This document shows positions 1 through 7,338 of a stretch of DNA of 10,390 bases, piece by piece. Numbering within the stretch: the first letter of the stretch is position 1; each line of letters starts with the position of its first letter. The stretch is from CAG-177 sp964587915. GTDB taxonomy: Bacteria; Bacillota; Clostridia; Oscillospirales; Acutalibacteraceae. Under the pieces are notes generated by a model. The model did no database searches, was not told where the DNA came from, and was given only the letters and a program-made list of their open reading frames with translations. Position numbers and translations under genes: made by a program. The DNA lies in NCBI GenBank assembly GCA_964587915.1, contig CAZPMK010000047.1, positions 1-10,390 of the forward strand. Direction: 5' to 3'.

Positions 1-317
1 GCATCGGGCTCGCCCTTGATAAGCTCCTTGCCGGAAAACTCCATTATAACTCTGCCGTCCTTCGGGGAAATAAAGCTGTCGTGCTTTTCGGCGGTTATTT
101 CGGTCATCGGCTGGAACCAATGGGTATAGTGAGTCGCACCCTTTTCGATTGCCCAATCCTTCATTGCGTTTGCAACAACGTTGGCAACACCGATATCAAG
201 GTGTTTTCCGTTTTTTATCGTTTTTTGAAGTGCCTTGTAGGTTTCTTTAGGAAGCCTTGCTTCCATGGTACTGTCATCAAAAACCATTGAGCCGAAAATT
301 TCCGTTACACTGCTCAT
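1..317 (-). CDS. glnN: Glutamine synthetase type III, N-terminal part (runs off the window)
   Basis: This is the start of a type III glutamine synthetase, the roughly 700-residue dodecameric form that makes glutamine from glutamate, ammonia and ATP in the cytoplasm. The 105 visible codons begin MSSVTEIFGSMVF and contain the family's N-terminal signatures RLPKETYKAL, MKDWAIEKGATHYTHWFQP, EKHDSF and GRVIMEFSGKELIKGEPD, which I recognise as GSIII-specific. The ATP- and glutamate-binding catalytic core lies outside the window. The start ATG (315-317) has a GGAGAGG Shine-Dalgarno at 324-330 with a 6-nt spacer. The gene has its own promoter and a leader with a terminator-like hairpin, so its expression is probably controlled by attenuation. 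It is divergent from the plus-strand operon that starts at 613. Assignment is confident; only completeness is unknown. Confidence 0.95.
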   Translation of the reverse strand, partial: MSSVTEIFGSMVFDDSTMEARLPKETYKALQKTIKNGKHLDIGVANVVANAMKDWAIEKGATHYTHWFQPMTEITAEKHDSFISPKDGRVIMEFSGKELIKGEPD

Positions 318-340
318 TTGTGTCCTCTCCTTTGGAAAAG

Positions 341-376
341 CGGCAAGAGGGAGCATATCAAACGACACCCTTGCTG
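341..376 (-). other. Second hairpin in the glnN leader
   Basis: Downstream of the attenuator, GCAAGGG (368-374 read on the minus strand) pairs with CCCTCTTGC (343-351) with one bulged base, just upstream of the glnN Shine-Dalgarno. Its 5' flank also carries GCAGCA, which could instead pair with TGCTGC in the 3' arm of the terminator stem, giving a possible alternative fold. This is structural inspection only, with no known RNA family recognised. Confidence 0.3.
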
Positions 377-377
377 C

Positions 378-418
378 AAAAATTAAAAATCCGCAGGCAG
401 CAGGCTTGCTGTCTGCGG
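378..418 (-). terminator. Terminator-like hairpin in the glnN leader (putative attenuator)
   Basis: On the minus strand the leader forms a 12-bp stem (391-418) with one A-C mismatch and an AGCC loop: CCGCAGACAGCA pairs with TGCTGCCTGCGG. It is followed by a T-rich tract, ATTTTTAATTTTT (378-390). This has the form of an intrinsic terminator. It lies between the glnN promoter and the glnN start with no other minus-strand gene upstream, so it can only act on glnN transcription itself. The two T runs are split by AA, so its strength is uncertain. Confidence 0.65.
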
Positions 419-421
419 CAT
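383..421 (-). CDS. Possible 12-codon leader peptide inside the glnN attenuator
   Basis: On the minus strand, an ATG at 419-421 opens a 12-codon frame, MPQTASLLPADF, ending in TAA at 383-385. An AAAGG sequence lies 8 nt upstream of the ATG, at a workable ribosome-binding distance. The frame covers the whole terminator hairpin and stops inside the T tract. A translating ribosome would therefore melt the hairpin. It holds a single glutamine codon, so it is not a classical amino-acid-run leader. Such a short frame can arise by chance, and I give it low confidence. Confidence 0.25.
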   Translation of the reverse strand: MPQTASLLPADF

Positions 422-443
422 CCTTGTCGCCTTTATGTGAATA

Positions 444-472
444 ATTCTACCACCAAAAAAATACCTTGTCAA
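444..472 (-). promoter_or_regulatory. Sigma-A promoter of glnN
   Basis: Reading the minus strand, a perfect -35 TTGACA (467-472) is followed by a 17-nt spacer and a -10 TAGAAT (444-449). This predicts transcription starting near 437 and a leader of about 120 nt before the glnN start. It is the only strong promoter on this strand upstream of glnN. Confidence 0.85.
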
Positions 473-531
473 TACTTTTACAAAAAATTTCTCATACATT
501 GTTTTTTAATAGATTTGTAACTATTTTGTTG

Positions 532-560
532 TTGAAAGTTCATAATGACAATGATATACT
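532..560 (+). promoter_or_regulatory. Sigma-A promoter of the FAD enzyme/membrane protein operon
   Basis: A -35 TTGAAA (532-537) is followed by a 17-nt spacer and a -10 TATACT (555-560), with an extended -10 TG at 552-553. Transcription would start near 567, leaving a leader of about 45 nt before the ATG at 613. It is divergent from the glnN promoter, and the two -35 boxes are about 60 bp apart, so a shared regulator could sit between them. I saw no clear operator there. Confidence 0.75.
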
Positions 561-612
561 GTAAAATAGCAGACAGCATGCACATGAATAAATTCAAAGC
601 GAGGAATAAGTG

Positions 613-2181
613 ATGAAAAAGTGCGTAATAATCGGCGGAGGACCTGCGGGACTTACGGCAGGTTATGAGCTCCTCAAAAGGTCAAAGGATTATGAAGTTA
701 TAATTCTTGAACAGAGCGACACTCTCGGCGGTATTTCCCGCACCGTAAAATATAACGGCAACCGCATGGACATCGGCGGTCACCGCTTCTTTTCAAAGGA
801 TAAGCAGGTGACGGATTTCTGGAATGAGCTTATGCCGACTCAGGGCAAGCCGTCAATCGACGATAAAATTCTCGGCAGAGAAAAGGCACTTGTAAAAGGC
901 GGACCCGACCCCGAAACCGAGGACAGGGTAATGCTCATTCGCCGCCGCATATCAAGAATTTATTATCTCAACAAGTTTTTCGATTACCCCATAACCATGA
1001 AGCCGCAGACGTTCATAAACATGGGCTTTAACCGTACTGTCAAGGCGGGATGCAGTTATCTTAAATCAACGGTGTCAAAGAGGGAAGAAACCTCTCTCGA
1101 AAATTTCTATATCAACCGTTTCGGCAAGGTGCTGTATTCCATGTTTTTTGAGGGCTATACCGAAAAGCTCTGGGGCAGGCATCCGAGTGAGATTTCCGCC
1201 GATTGGGGTGCACAGCGCGTAAAGGGGCTTTCGATTCTTGCCGTTATCAAGGATATGCTTTCAAAGCTCGTTCCCAATAAAAACAGAAAGGTTGAAACCT
1301 CCCTTATCGAGGAGTTTGTATATCCGAAGCTCGGTCCCGGTCAGTTCTGGGAGACCGTGGGCGAAGAATTTGAAAAGCTCGGCGGTAAAATTTTGTATAA
1401 TCATAAAGTAACCGAAATAAATACCGCAGACGGCAGAGTTACCGATGTTAAGTGTCTTTGCGACGGCAAGGAAGAAATCTTTGACGGCGATATATTCTTC
1501 TCGTCAATGCCCGTAAAGGATCTTGTTGCAGGCATGGGTAAAAGCGTTCCCGAAGCTCCGGCACAGATTGCCGCAGGACTTCCCTACAGAGATTTTGTCA
1601 CCGTCGGCTTGCTTGTCGATAAGCTCAATCTTAAAAACGAAACAGGAATCAAAACGCTCAACAACATTGTTCCCGATTGCTGGATTTACGTACAGGATGT
1701 CGGCGTAAAGCTCGGCAGAATACAGATATTCAACAATTGGTCACCGTATCTTGTGAAGGACCCGCAGAACACCGTTTGGGTAGGTCTCGAATATTTCTGC
1801 AATGAGGGCGACGAGTTTTGGAGCATGGACGAAAAGGCTTGCGTTGAAAAGGCTGTTTCCGAGCTTGTGAGTATGGGCGTTATCAATAAAGATACAGAAA
1901 TTCTCGACAGCCACCGCGAGAGGGTACAAAAGGCATATCCCGCATATTTTGATACCTATGACAGAATTGATGAGCTTGTCGAATATCTTGATACGTTTGA
2001 GAATCTTTACTGTGTCGGCAGAAACGGACAGCACCGCTATAACAACATGGATCACTCCATGGCAACCTCCTTTGAGGCGGTGTCAAATATTCTCAGCGGC
2101 AAAAAGACCAAAGAAAACATTTGGGGAGTAAATACCGAAGCGGAATATCATGAGGAAGCAAGCGATGAAAAGAAATCATAA
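613..2181 (+). CDS. FAD-dependent oxidoreductase, UDP-galactopyranose mutase/HemY-like fold
   Basis: The 522-residue product starts with an FAD-binding Rossmann motif: IIGGGPAG (GxGxxG at 8-13), followed by the ribose-binding acidic residue E33 in IILEQ. Next come GGISRT and DIGGHRFF (about 39-61), typical of the flavin amine oxidase/UGM-like group. The central FFEGYTEKLWG...SEISADWGAQRVKGLS block and the C-terminal CVGRNGQHRYNNMDHSM FAD-binding segment mark the cytoplasmic COG1232-like family often found in polysaccharide clusters. No membrane segment is evident. The exact substrate is not determinable. UGM, protoporphyrinogen oxidase and sugar or lipid oxidoreductases share this fold, and it need not be a true mutase. 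ATG 613 is preferred over an adjacent GTG at 610 because GAGGAA at 601-606 is well spaced. Its 3' end overlaps the next gene by 17 nt, implying coupled translation with the two membrane proteins. Confidence 0.85.
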   Translation: MKKCVIIGGGPAGLTAGYELLKRSKDYEVIILEQSDTLGGISRTVKYNGNRMDIGGHRFFSKDKQVTDFWNELMPTQGKPSIDDKILGREKALVKGGPDPETEDRVMLIRRRISRIYYLNKFFDYPITMKPQTFINMGFNRTVKAGCSYLKSTVSKREETSLENFYINRFGKVLYSMFFEGYTEKLWGRHPSEISADWGAQRVKGLSILAVIKDMLSKLVPNKNRKVETSLIEEFVYPKLGPGQFWETVGEEFEKLGGKILYNHKVTEINTADGRVTDVKCLCDGKEEIFDGDIFFSSMPVKDLVAGMGKSVPEAPAQIAAGLPYRDFVTVGLLVDKLNLKNETGIKTLNNIVPDCWIYVQDVGVKLGRIQIFNNWSPYLVKDPQNTVWVGLEYFCNEGDEFWSMDEKACVEKAVSELVSMGVINKDTEILDSHRERVQKAYPAYFDTYDRIDELVEYLDTFENLYCVGRNGQHRYNNMDHSMATSFEAVSNILSGKKTKENIWGVNTEAEYHEEASDEKKS

Positions 2182-4174
2182 AGCGGCGGCAGTAATTCTG
2201 CTGATATTTCTGCTTGCGGTCGGAGCTGAAATGTTCCTTGCAAATTTTGCTTTTATTTCCTACGGCGGAAATGCCGAAATCACCGATTATCATTCAGATT
2301 CAGAATATAAAACCGTTTTTGATAAAGACACACAGCTTTTGGCGAACGATCTCGGCTTTGATGTAAATTCCGTGTCGTTCAAAACAAGAGCAGTTGACGA
2401 ATATTTTGCACCGTATTTTGCAACCGTCAAGCTCTATGCAAACACACGGGATTCCAATGTGTACTCCTTGGTTCTTTCGAAGAAGATTGTTTTAGGAAAA
2501 GAAGAAACTCTGCGTTTTGATGTTGCAGCTCCGATAAACGGCATTCTCATTACCTTTGACGATTTTGACAATGCCTTTGAAGCGGGCGACCTCACGGTAA
2601 ATCCCGAATATTCGTTTCAATTCAATTCGGTGCGGTTCCTTTTGATTTTCCTTGCGTCGGAGCTTATTTTTCTGCTGAAGCATAACGGAGCGGGCAAACA
2701 CCTGCGTGAAAAGCTCGGAGAAAACAGTGCAAAAGCAATAGCCGTTGCGGTTTGTGTTGCCGTTTGCGGAACATTCTCCGTTCTCGGTGCAACAAGTGAA
2801 AGCGTTCCCGTTATTGACTATCCGCTTAATGGCAGAACGGAATATTACAGCCCGTATGTTCAGCAGTTTGACGCTTTTCAAAAGGGACAGCTCAATATTG
2901 ACGTTAAACCCGACGAACGCCTGCTTGAGCTTGAAGATCCATATGACCCAAGCCAAAGAGAAGACATTGATTATCTTTGGGACAGGGCTTTCTATAACGG
3001 AAAATACTATTCATATTTCGGTGTGACGCCGATTTTTACCGTCTATTATCCGTTTTGGCTGATTAGCGGTTCGTTGCCGAACGATACAACGGTTAAGGCT
3101 GTTTTTGCCGTGCTTGCGGCGGTGTTTTTACCGCTTGCCGTGTTTGAGCTTTCAAGGCTCACAGGCAAAAAGCAGTCTCCGTGGTTCGTCTGCGTTGCGG
3201 CGGTGGGAGCGTTCTTTACGAGCCTTGTACCGATTATGCAAAGAGGAAGTGCCCAATTTTATTATATTGCGGTGCTTGCGGCACAGGCGTTTTTGTCGCT
3301 GTTTGTTTTCCTTGCGGCACGGGCGTTGAACACGGATAACCGTTCCTCTCGACTTTGGCTTCTTGCGGGAGCGGGGGCGGCGTTCGGTCTCGGTTTCCAT
3401 TCAAGAATAAATACCATGCTTCCCGCGGCGGCAGTTGCGGTGGCAGTTCTGATCATATATTTCATCAGGAGCATTAAATCCAAGAAGCTCGGCGGATTTT
3501 TCATGAATGCGGCGGCTCTCGGCATCCCCGTTGCGGCGGCGTTGGTGCTGTCTTTCGCATACAATTATGCTCGCTTCGGCAGTCCGTTTGAATTTGGAAC
3601 AAGCTACCAGCTTACCATTCTCAACACCTCACTTTATGAGCTGAATTTGAGTGCCATAATACCCTCTATTCTGTTTTATTTTATTCACCCGCTTGCCGTT
3701 TCGGGAGAATTTCCGTTCCTGCATATGCAAAACATCGGCAACGCAGGATATTACAGAACCATCTACATTGATCACAATTTCGGCATAATGATGCTTCCGT
3801 TTGCATGGATTTCTGCGGCGGTACTTCTTGTTCGGAAAAGGCTGTCGGCTTCAAAGAGGATAATTCTCACCTGTGCGGCTCTCTCGATATTTGCAACCGC
3901 ATTTGCCGATTTCTGCCTCGGCGGTGTCATTTTCAGATATATCGGCGATATCGCACCCGCTATGGCACTGTTTTCCGCATTCGTTTTACTTGAATTATAC
4001 GCCAACACCGAAAACACGGGCGTGCGGCGTGTGATAAAATATCTCGGGGTCGGACTTTGTGCCGCCACGGCTGTTGTCTGCCTTGCGATATCTCTCAATT
4101 ATGACGCTAATTTCCTTGAATATTCACCGTCTGTCTATTCGACACTCAAGAGCTTTTTTGTCTTTTGGGAATGA
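2165..4174 (+). CDS. Polytopic membrane protein, probable GT-C-type glycosyltransferase
   Basis: The 669-residue product has an N-terminal membrane segment (about 7-26), an extracytoplasmic domain of about 125 residues, then roughly 13 further hydrophobic segments from 155 to 643. Characteristic pieces are YNGKYYSYFGVTP (about 277-289), which follows an acidic loop (LLELEDPYD...REDIDYLWD), and YNYARFGSPFEFGTSYQL (about 467-484). I know both kinds of motif from uncharacterised bacterial membrane proteins resembling GT-C enzymes, which use polyprenyl-phosphate sugars at the outer membrane face. No DXD motif can be assigned with certainty. The start is taken at 2165, not the in-frame ATG at 2150, because GAGGAAG at 2152-2158 lies 6 nt before it. 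The gene overlaps the FAD enzyme by 17 nt and is followed after 12 nt by a second membrane protein. Function is inferred from topology and context only. Confidence 0.7.
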   Translation: MKRNHKAAAVILLIFLLAVGAEMFLANFAFISYGGNAEITDYHSDSEYKTVFDKDTQLLANDLGFDVNSVSFKTRAVDEYFAPYFATVKLYANTRDSNVYSLVLSKKIVLGKEETLRFDVAAPINGILITFDDFDNAFEAGDLTVNPEYSFQFNSVRFLLIFLASELIFLLKHNGAGKHLREKLGENSAKAIAVAVCVAVCGTFSVLGATSESVPVIDYPLNGRTEYYSPYVQQFDAFQKGQLNIDVKPDERLLELEDPYDPSQREDIDYLWDRAFYNGKYYSYFGVTPIFTVYYPFWLISGSLPNDTTVKAVFAVLAAVFLPLAVFELSRLTGKKQSPWFVCVAAVGAFFTSLVPIMQRGSAQFYYIAVLAAQAFLSLFVFLAARALNTDNRSSRLWLLAGAGAAFGLGFHSRINTMLPAAAVAVAVLIIYFIRSIKSKKLGGFFMNAAALGIPVAAALVLSFAYNYARFGSPFEFGTSYQLTILNTSLYELNLSAIIPSILFYFIHPLAVSGEFPFLHMQNIGNAGYYRTIYIDHNFGIMMLPFAWISAAVLLVRKRLSASKRIILTCAALSIFATAFADFCLGGVIFRYIGDIAPAMALFSAFVLLELYANTENTGVRRVIKYLGVGLCAATAVVCLAISLNYDANFLEYSPSVYSTLKSFFVFWE

Positions 4175-4186
4175 TAAGGAGACACT

Positions 4187-5791
4187 ATGGAAAAATTGAA
4201 AAACAAAAAGGACAGCATCATTTTCACAGCGGCAACTGCATTTTTTGCCTTTGCCGTTTTCATGGTGGTGTATTACATCGTCTCTCCCTCGGCGGCATAT
4301 TTTCACGCCGATTGTACCGATACGATTTTGTGGGCACAGGCGAGCCTTGATTCAAAAAGCATATTCAATCCCGATTTCGGATATGCGGCAACTCTGCCGT
4401 TCGGCGGAACAATGATAATGCTTCCCTTTGTCGCAATTTTCGGCGTCGGAATGACTGCTCATCATATCGGCATGGTTATTTTTACTCTGCTTATGCTTGC
4501 CTCGTTTTTGCTTTTGTGCCGCAGTATTGAAATGAGTGTCTCATCGTCGTTTTTTACCGTCGGAGCACTTGCATTTACGCTGTGTGCTTCGGAAAAGCTG
4601 CGTGAAATTTTCTATGAGCATGTCATTTATTACAGCATTTGCGTTGCTATGATCAGCGTTTTGCTTTCGTTGCTTATTCGATTTGAAAAGGCATATCGGG
4701 CGGGCAACAAAAAGAAAGCCGTCATTTTTGCCTGCGTTGCGGCGGTCTTCACCGTTTGCAGTGCTCTTGACGGTATGCAGGTTGTCTCAATGGGAATATT
4801 CCCCGTGCTGTTTGCACCGGCTGCCGATATGTTTTTCAGCAAAGAAAAAATCCTCTCAAAGGAAAACCGTGCGGCGGAGCTTGGAATTGCAGTCACCGTT
4901 GTTGCAACGGCTGTCGGAATGCTGATTTTCACCGTGCTTTCAAACGGTATCGGTGTCGGCTACAGCAAGGCATATGTTTCGTATTCCGATATGGAAGAAT
5001 GGGTCACAAACCTTGAAAAATTCCCCGTTGCATGGTTCAGACTTTTCGGCGTTAATGCCGAATACGGTATGAGCATTTTTGAATTCGACTCAATAATAAA
5101 CATTGTTCGCCTTGCGGTCAGCGTGATAATTCTGCTTGCCCCGATAGTCGGACTTGTGTTCATACGCAAGCTCGAAAAGCCTCAGCGTTACGCTGTGCTT
5201 GCTCATTTCGGAGTCAGCGCCGTTATAATGTTCGGATTCATTTTCGGTATACTTTCAACGGCAAATTGGCGTTTAAGCCCCATGATATGCACCGGCTTGC
5301 TTGCATCGGCGGCTACCTTTACGGGACTTCGCAAAAATGTTGTCTCCGTGAGATTTGAAGCTCTGGCTGCCTGCCTGCTTGTACTTTTGTCCGTTGTTTC
5401 AACCGTGACAATTGTAAAAATGCCCCGAAACGGCATTGAATTTAATCCTCAATACGGAATCATCAAGGAGCTTGAGAGCAGGGGGCTCGATTACGGCTAT
5501 GCGACCTTCTGGAATTCTCAGGTTATAACCGTTCTTTCGGATTCCGATGTGCACGCGGCAAATGTTGACGTCAATTCCGACGGCGTTACACCCTGCAAAT
5601 ATCAGGCGAATATCAAATGGTTTGAGACTCAGGAGGGCGTGGATAAATATTTTCTCCTGCTCTCGGATTCCGAGGTTGAAACATTGCGAGCAACAAACGA
5701 TTGGTTCCTGTGCGATGCTCTTGCTTGCGAACGGATTGACCTTGACGGCTGGATGGTGCTCGTCTTTGATAACACCGATTTCCTCAAATAA
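4187..5791 (+). CDS. Polytopic membrane protein with C-terminal extracytoplasmic domain, GT-C-like
   Basis: The 534-residue product has a first membrane helix (about 10-32), then a loop carrying ADCTDTILWAQ (about 41-51) in the position where GT-C glycosyltransferases place their catalytic acidic residue. About ten more hydrophobic segments extend to residue 410. A soluble tail of about 125 residues follows (411-534), including GLDYGYATFWNSQVITVLS and ending near the C-terminus with DGWMVLVFDN. This helices-then-soluble-tail layout is common in GT-C/GT39-like proteins. The start at 4187 has an AAGGAG site at 4176-4181 with a 5-nt spacer, and the gene follows its neighbour by 12 nt in the same operon. 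It probably acts with that protein and the FAD enzyme in building or decorating an envelope glycan or lipid. The substrate is unknown, and a transporter-like or polymerase role is not excluded. Confidence 0.65.
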   Translation: MEKLKNKKDSIIFTAATAFFAFAVFMVVYYIVSPSAAYFHADCTDTILWAQASLDSKSIFNPDFGYAATLPFGGTMIMLPFVAIFGVGMTAHHIGMVIFTLLMLASFLLLCRSIEMSVSSSFFTVGALAFTLCASEKLREIFYEHVIYYSICVAMISVLLSLLIRFEKAYRAGNKKKAVIFACVAAVFTVCSALDGMQVVSMGIFPVLFAPAADMFFSKEKILSKENRAAELGIAVTVVATAVGMLIFTVLSNGIGVGYSKAYVSYSDMEEWVTNLEKFPVAWFRLFGVNAEYGMSIFEFDSIINIVRLAVSVIILLAPIVGLVFIRKLEKPQRYAVLAHFGVSAVIMFGFIFGILSTANWRLSPMICTGLLASAATFTGLRKNVVSVRFEALAACLLVLLSVVSTVTIVKMPRNGIEFNPQYGIIKELESRGLDYGYATFWNSQVITVLSDSDVHAANVDVNSDGVTPCKYQANIKWFETQEGVDKYFLLLSDSEVETLRATNDWFLCDALACERIDLDGWMVLVFDNTDFLK

Positions 5792-6071
5792 AATCGGCAA
5801 AATTTGCAATTAACCAATATATACAGCTTATCGGCGGCGGGGCAAAACCTGCCGCTGTTTTTATTACAGAAAGACATTTTTCCACCGTACCCGAAATATC
5901 CGTTGCTCCCTGCGTTACGGCGTTGTCACCGCTCCCGAGCACAAGCACGGCGGCATCACGGTCGTATATGATTTTTTGTGAATTTTCATCCGCTATGCAA
6001 GTGAATACGGCGCACAGCGTGACCGCAAGGCACAGCACGGCGATAACGGCGTAATTCTTCCATATTTTCAT
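5784..6071 (-). CDS. Small exported or membrane-anchored protein of unknown function, coupled to spoIIP
   Basis: I do not recognise this 95-residue product. It begins MKIWKNYAVIAVLCLAVTL: a short basic start and a hydrophobic segment at about 8-27, then CIADENSQ, so it is either a signal-peptide protein or single-pass anchored. The following 40 residues are hydrophilic, with VLVLGSGDNAV in the middle. The last 20 (from FAPPPISC) are encoded across the convergent operon's terminator and are hydrophobic. The spoIIP stop TAA is immediately followed by this ATG, and AAAGGG in the end of spoIIP lies about 9 nt upstream, which argues for translational coupling. The ORF overlaps the last 8 nt of the convergent operon gene. 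Because its 3' end is shaped by other elements, the true protein could be non-functional there. Support is positional only. Confidence 0.5.
   Translation of the reverse strand: MKIWKNYAVIAVLCLAVTLCAVFTCIADENSQKIIYDRDAAVLVLGSGDNAVTQGATDISGTVEKCLSVIKTAAGFAPPPISCIYWLIANFADFI
5832..5865 (+). terminator. Intrinsic terminator of the three-gene operon
   Basis: About 40 nt after the last operon stop codon, CGGCGGCGGGG pairs with CCTGCCGCTG around a CAAAA loop (5832-5857; one bulged G and wobble pairs). It is followed by five T (5858-5862) and ATT. On the opposite strand there is no T run after the hairpin, so it appears directional. It lies inside the convergent 95-codon ORF. Confidence 0.75.
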
Positions 6072-7172
6072 TTAATCACCCTTTGCATATTCATCCATGA
6101 GGGAGGCGAGTGCCGAGGCAAGAAGTCTGCCCGAATAGCAAGCCTCCTCAAGCGTGTTTGCTTCACTGCCCATTTCTATCAGCAGACTGAAACGTGTTAT
6201 ATCCATGTTGTACTTACGCTGGGAGAACAGCACGGGACGCATCAAGCCGGGGAACATATCCTCACACCGCTTTTGGAGCCGTAAGGCGAAACGCAGATTA
6301 TATTCCCAATCGGGAAAATCCTCCACCTTGCCCTCTTCTGCCCCCGTAATTATCATGAGCTGAGCCGCCTTTTTACCGCCGATTTCCGTTATCGGCTTTA
6401 TCTTTGTACCGTCGTCAAGCGTTATCGAATCACGGTGAATGTCAAGAACTACCTGTATCTGCGGATTTTCCGCAAGCAGCTTTTCAATCGTTTTTCTCGA
6501 ATGCGGATATGAGCCGGTGTAATTGTCGTCATGTATTGTCTTGTCATGGATAACAGTATACCCCTTTTCCGTCAGATAATTCTCAATTTCCGTGCCGACC
6601 CGAACAACGTTTATCGCCTCATCGTTACTGCGTGACGTGCTTCCCTCTGCGTACCAGCTCCTCTCGATAAGCTCGTACCCCTCCGAGGTGTGGGAATGAA
6701 AAATCAATACCGACGGCTTTGATTTGTCCACAGACAGCTCAAATGGCTCGGCAAGTACCTTTTCAATGTCAAGAGATTTTGTATCCGTCGTGTTGCGTAC
6801 CCTGATATTTTCAAAAATATGCGTTGCTCCCGTTTTTCCGTATGTAGTCGCCTTGATGTCGGCATCCCGCTTGTCGTCTGCAAGAAGTGCGGTGTATTTT
6901 TTGATTATCGCAAGAATGTCGGCGGGCGTTTGCGTGATGTCGTCGGAAACCGTATTCGGTACCGTAACGCTCTGCTTTGTGACGGATAATGCCCTGCTTT
7001 TCTCGGGTACGGATTGTACGCTTTCGTTTTTTGGAGAACGGAACACTATTTCCGCCGATGCAAGGGACAGCTTGCTCGCACTGCCGCTGATGAGCGTTGC
7101 GACAACAACAAGAATACATATCGTTACGCTGATGATTTCATGGGATTTTTCGTTTGATTTTCTGCTGTTCAT
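6072..7172 (-). CDS. spoIIP: Stage II sporulation protein P (SpoIIP), peptidoglycan hydrolase
   Basis: SpoIIP is the amidase/endopeptidase of the SpoIID-SpoIIP-SpoIIM engulfment complex, acting on septal peptidoglycan during mother-cell engulfment of the forespore. The 366-residue product (family about 340-400) has a cytoplasmic N-terminus, a membrane anchor at about 11-33, a low-complexity linker, and the catalytic domain from about 150. The family motifs are visible: IFHSHTSEGY (H159, H161, E164), VVLDIHRDS (D244, H246, R247, D248) and LLIEMGSEANTLEEA (E333, E337, N339), together giving the metal-binding and catalytic residues expected for SpoIIP. The start at 7172 is chosen because AGGAG at 7180-7184 sits 7 nt upstream. 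An upstream in-frame ATG at 7247 would add a tail of 25 residues before the anchor and lacks a good ribosome site. It is followed directly by the 95-codon ORF, probably cotranscribed. Confidence 0.95.
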   Translation of the reverse strand: MNSRKSNEKSHEIISVTICILVVVATLISGSASKLSLASAEIVFRSPKNESVQSVPEKSRALSVTKQSVTVPNTVSDDITQTPADILAIIKKYTALLADDKRDADIKATTYGKTGATHIFENIRVRNTTDTKSLDIEKVLAEPFELSVDKSKPSVLIFHSHTSEGYELIERSWYAEGSTSRSNDEAINVVRVGTEIENYLTEKGYTVIHDKTIHDDNYTGSYPHSRKTIEKLLAENPQIQVVLDIHRDSITLDDGTKIKPITEIGGKKAAQLMIITGAEEGKVEDFPDWEYNLRFALRLQKRCEDMFPGLMRPVLFSQRKYNMDITRFSLLIEMGSEANTLEEACYSGRLLASALASLMDEYAKGD

Positions 7173-7196
7173 TTTCCCGCTCCTACGCTTTTTTAT

Positions 7197-7225
7197 TATG
7201 TATATGCACCGTATCGCACAAAAAT
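7197..7225 (-). promoter_or_regulatory. Candidate sigma-E-like promoter of spoIIP
   Basis: On the minus strand a TATACATA element (7197-7204) lies 15 nt downstream of ATTTTT (7220-7225) and about 25 nt before the spoIIP start. It loosely resembles the sigma-E pattern (ATATTT, then CATACANT), and spoIIP genes are known to be mother-cell, sigma-E controlled. Two -10 positions deviate from consensus, so this is only a candidate. Confidence 0.25.
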
Positions 7226-7291
7226 CATTCCGAATGCACCGAAACACCGCTGCTTGTTCGGAAATATCAGTCTTAAATCCGTCACAAAGTA

Positions 7292-7320
7292 TTGCATTTT
7301 CCCAAAAAGTATTCTATAAT
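7292..7320 (+). promoter_or_regulatory. Sigma-A promoter of the DUF6273 repeat protein
   Basis: A -35 TTGCAT (7292-7297), a 17-nt spacer and a perfect -10 TATAAT (7315-7320) predict a start near 7327 and a leader of about 83 nt. The promoter is strong by inspection, and the downstream palindrome suggests it may be regulated. Confidence 0.8.
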
Positions 7321-7338
7321 TATTATGACCCAAAGTAT

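Noticed and set aside
81..520. Two plus-strand open frames over the glnN start and leader
   Set aside because: They run antisense to the clearly recognised GSIII coding sequence and its promoter, and their products have no recognisable domain.
610..612. GTG as an earlier start for the FAD oxidoreductase
   Set aside because: The ATG immediately after it has better spacing to GAGGAA, and MKK then IIGGGPAG is the normal N-terminus of such enzymes.
2150..2164. Earlier in-frame ATG for the first membrane protein
   Set aside because: It has no good ribosome site, whereas ATG 2165 has GAGGAAG 6 nt upstream and a typical MKRN... start before the first helix.
2492..2956. Minus-strand 154-codon open frame
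   Set aside because: It is antisense to the first GT-C-like gene; the composition is typical of a shadow frame and there is no promoter or ribosome site.
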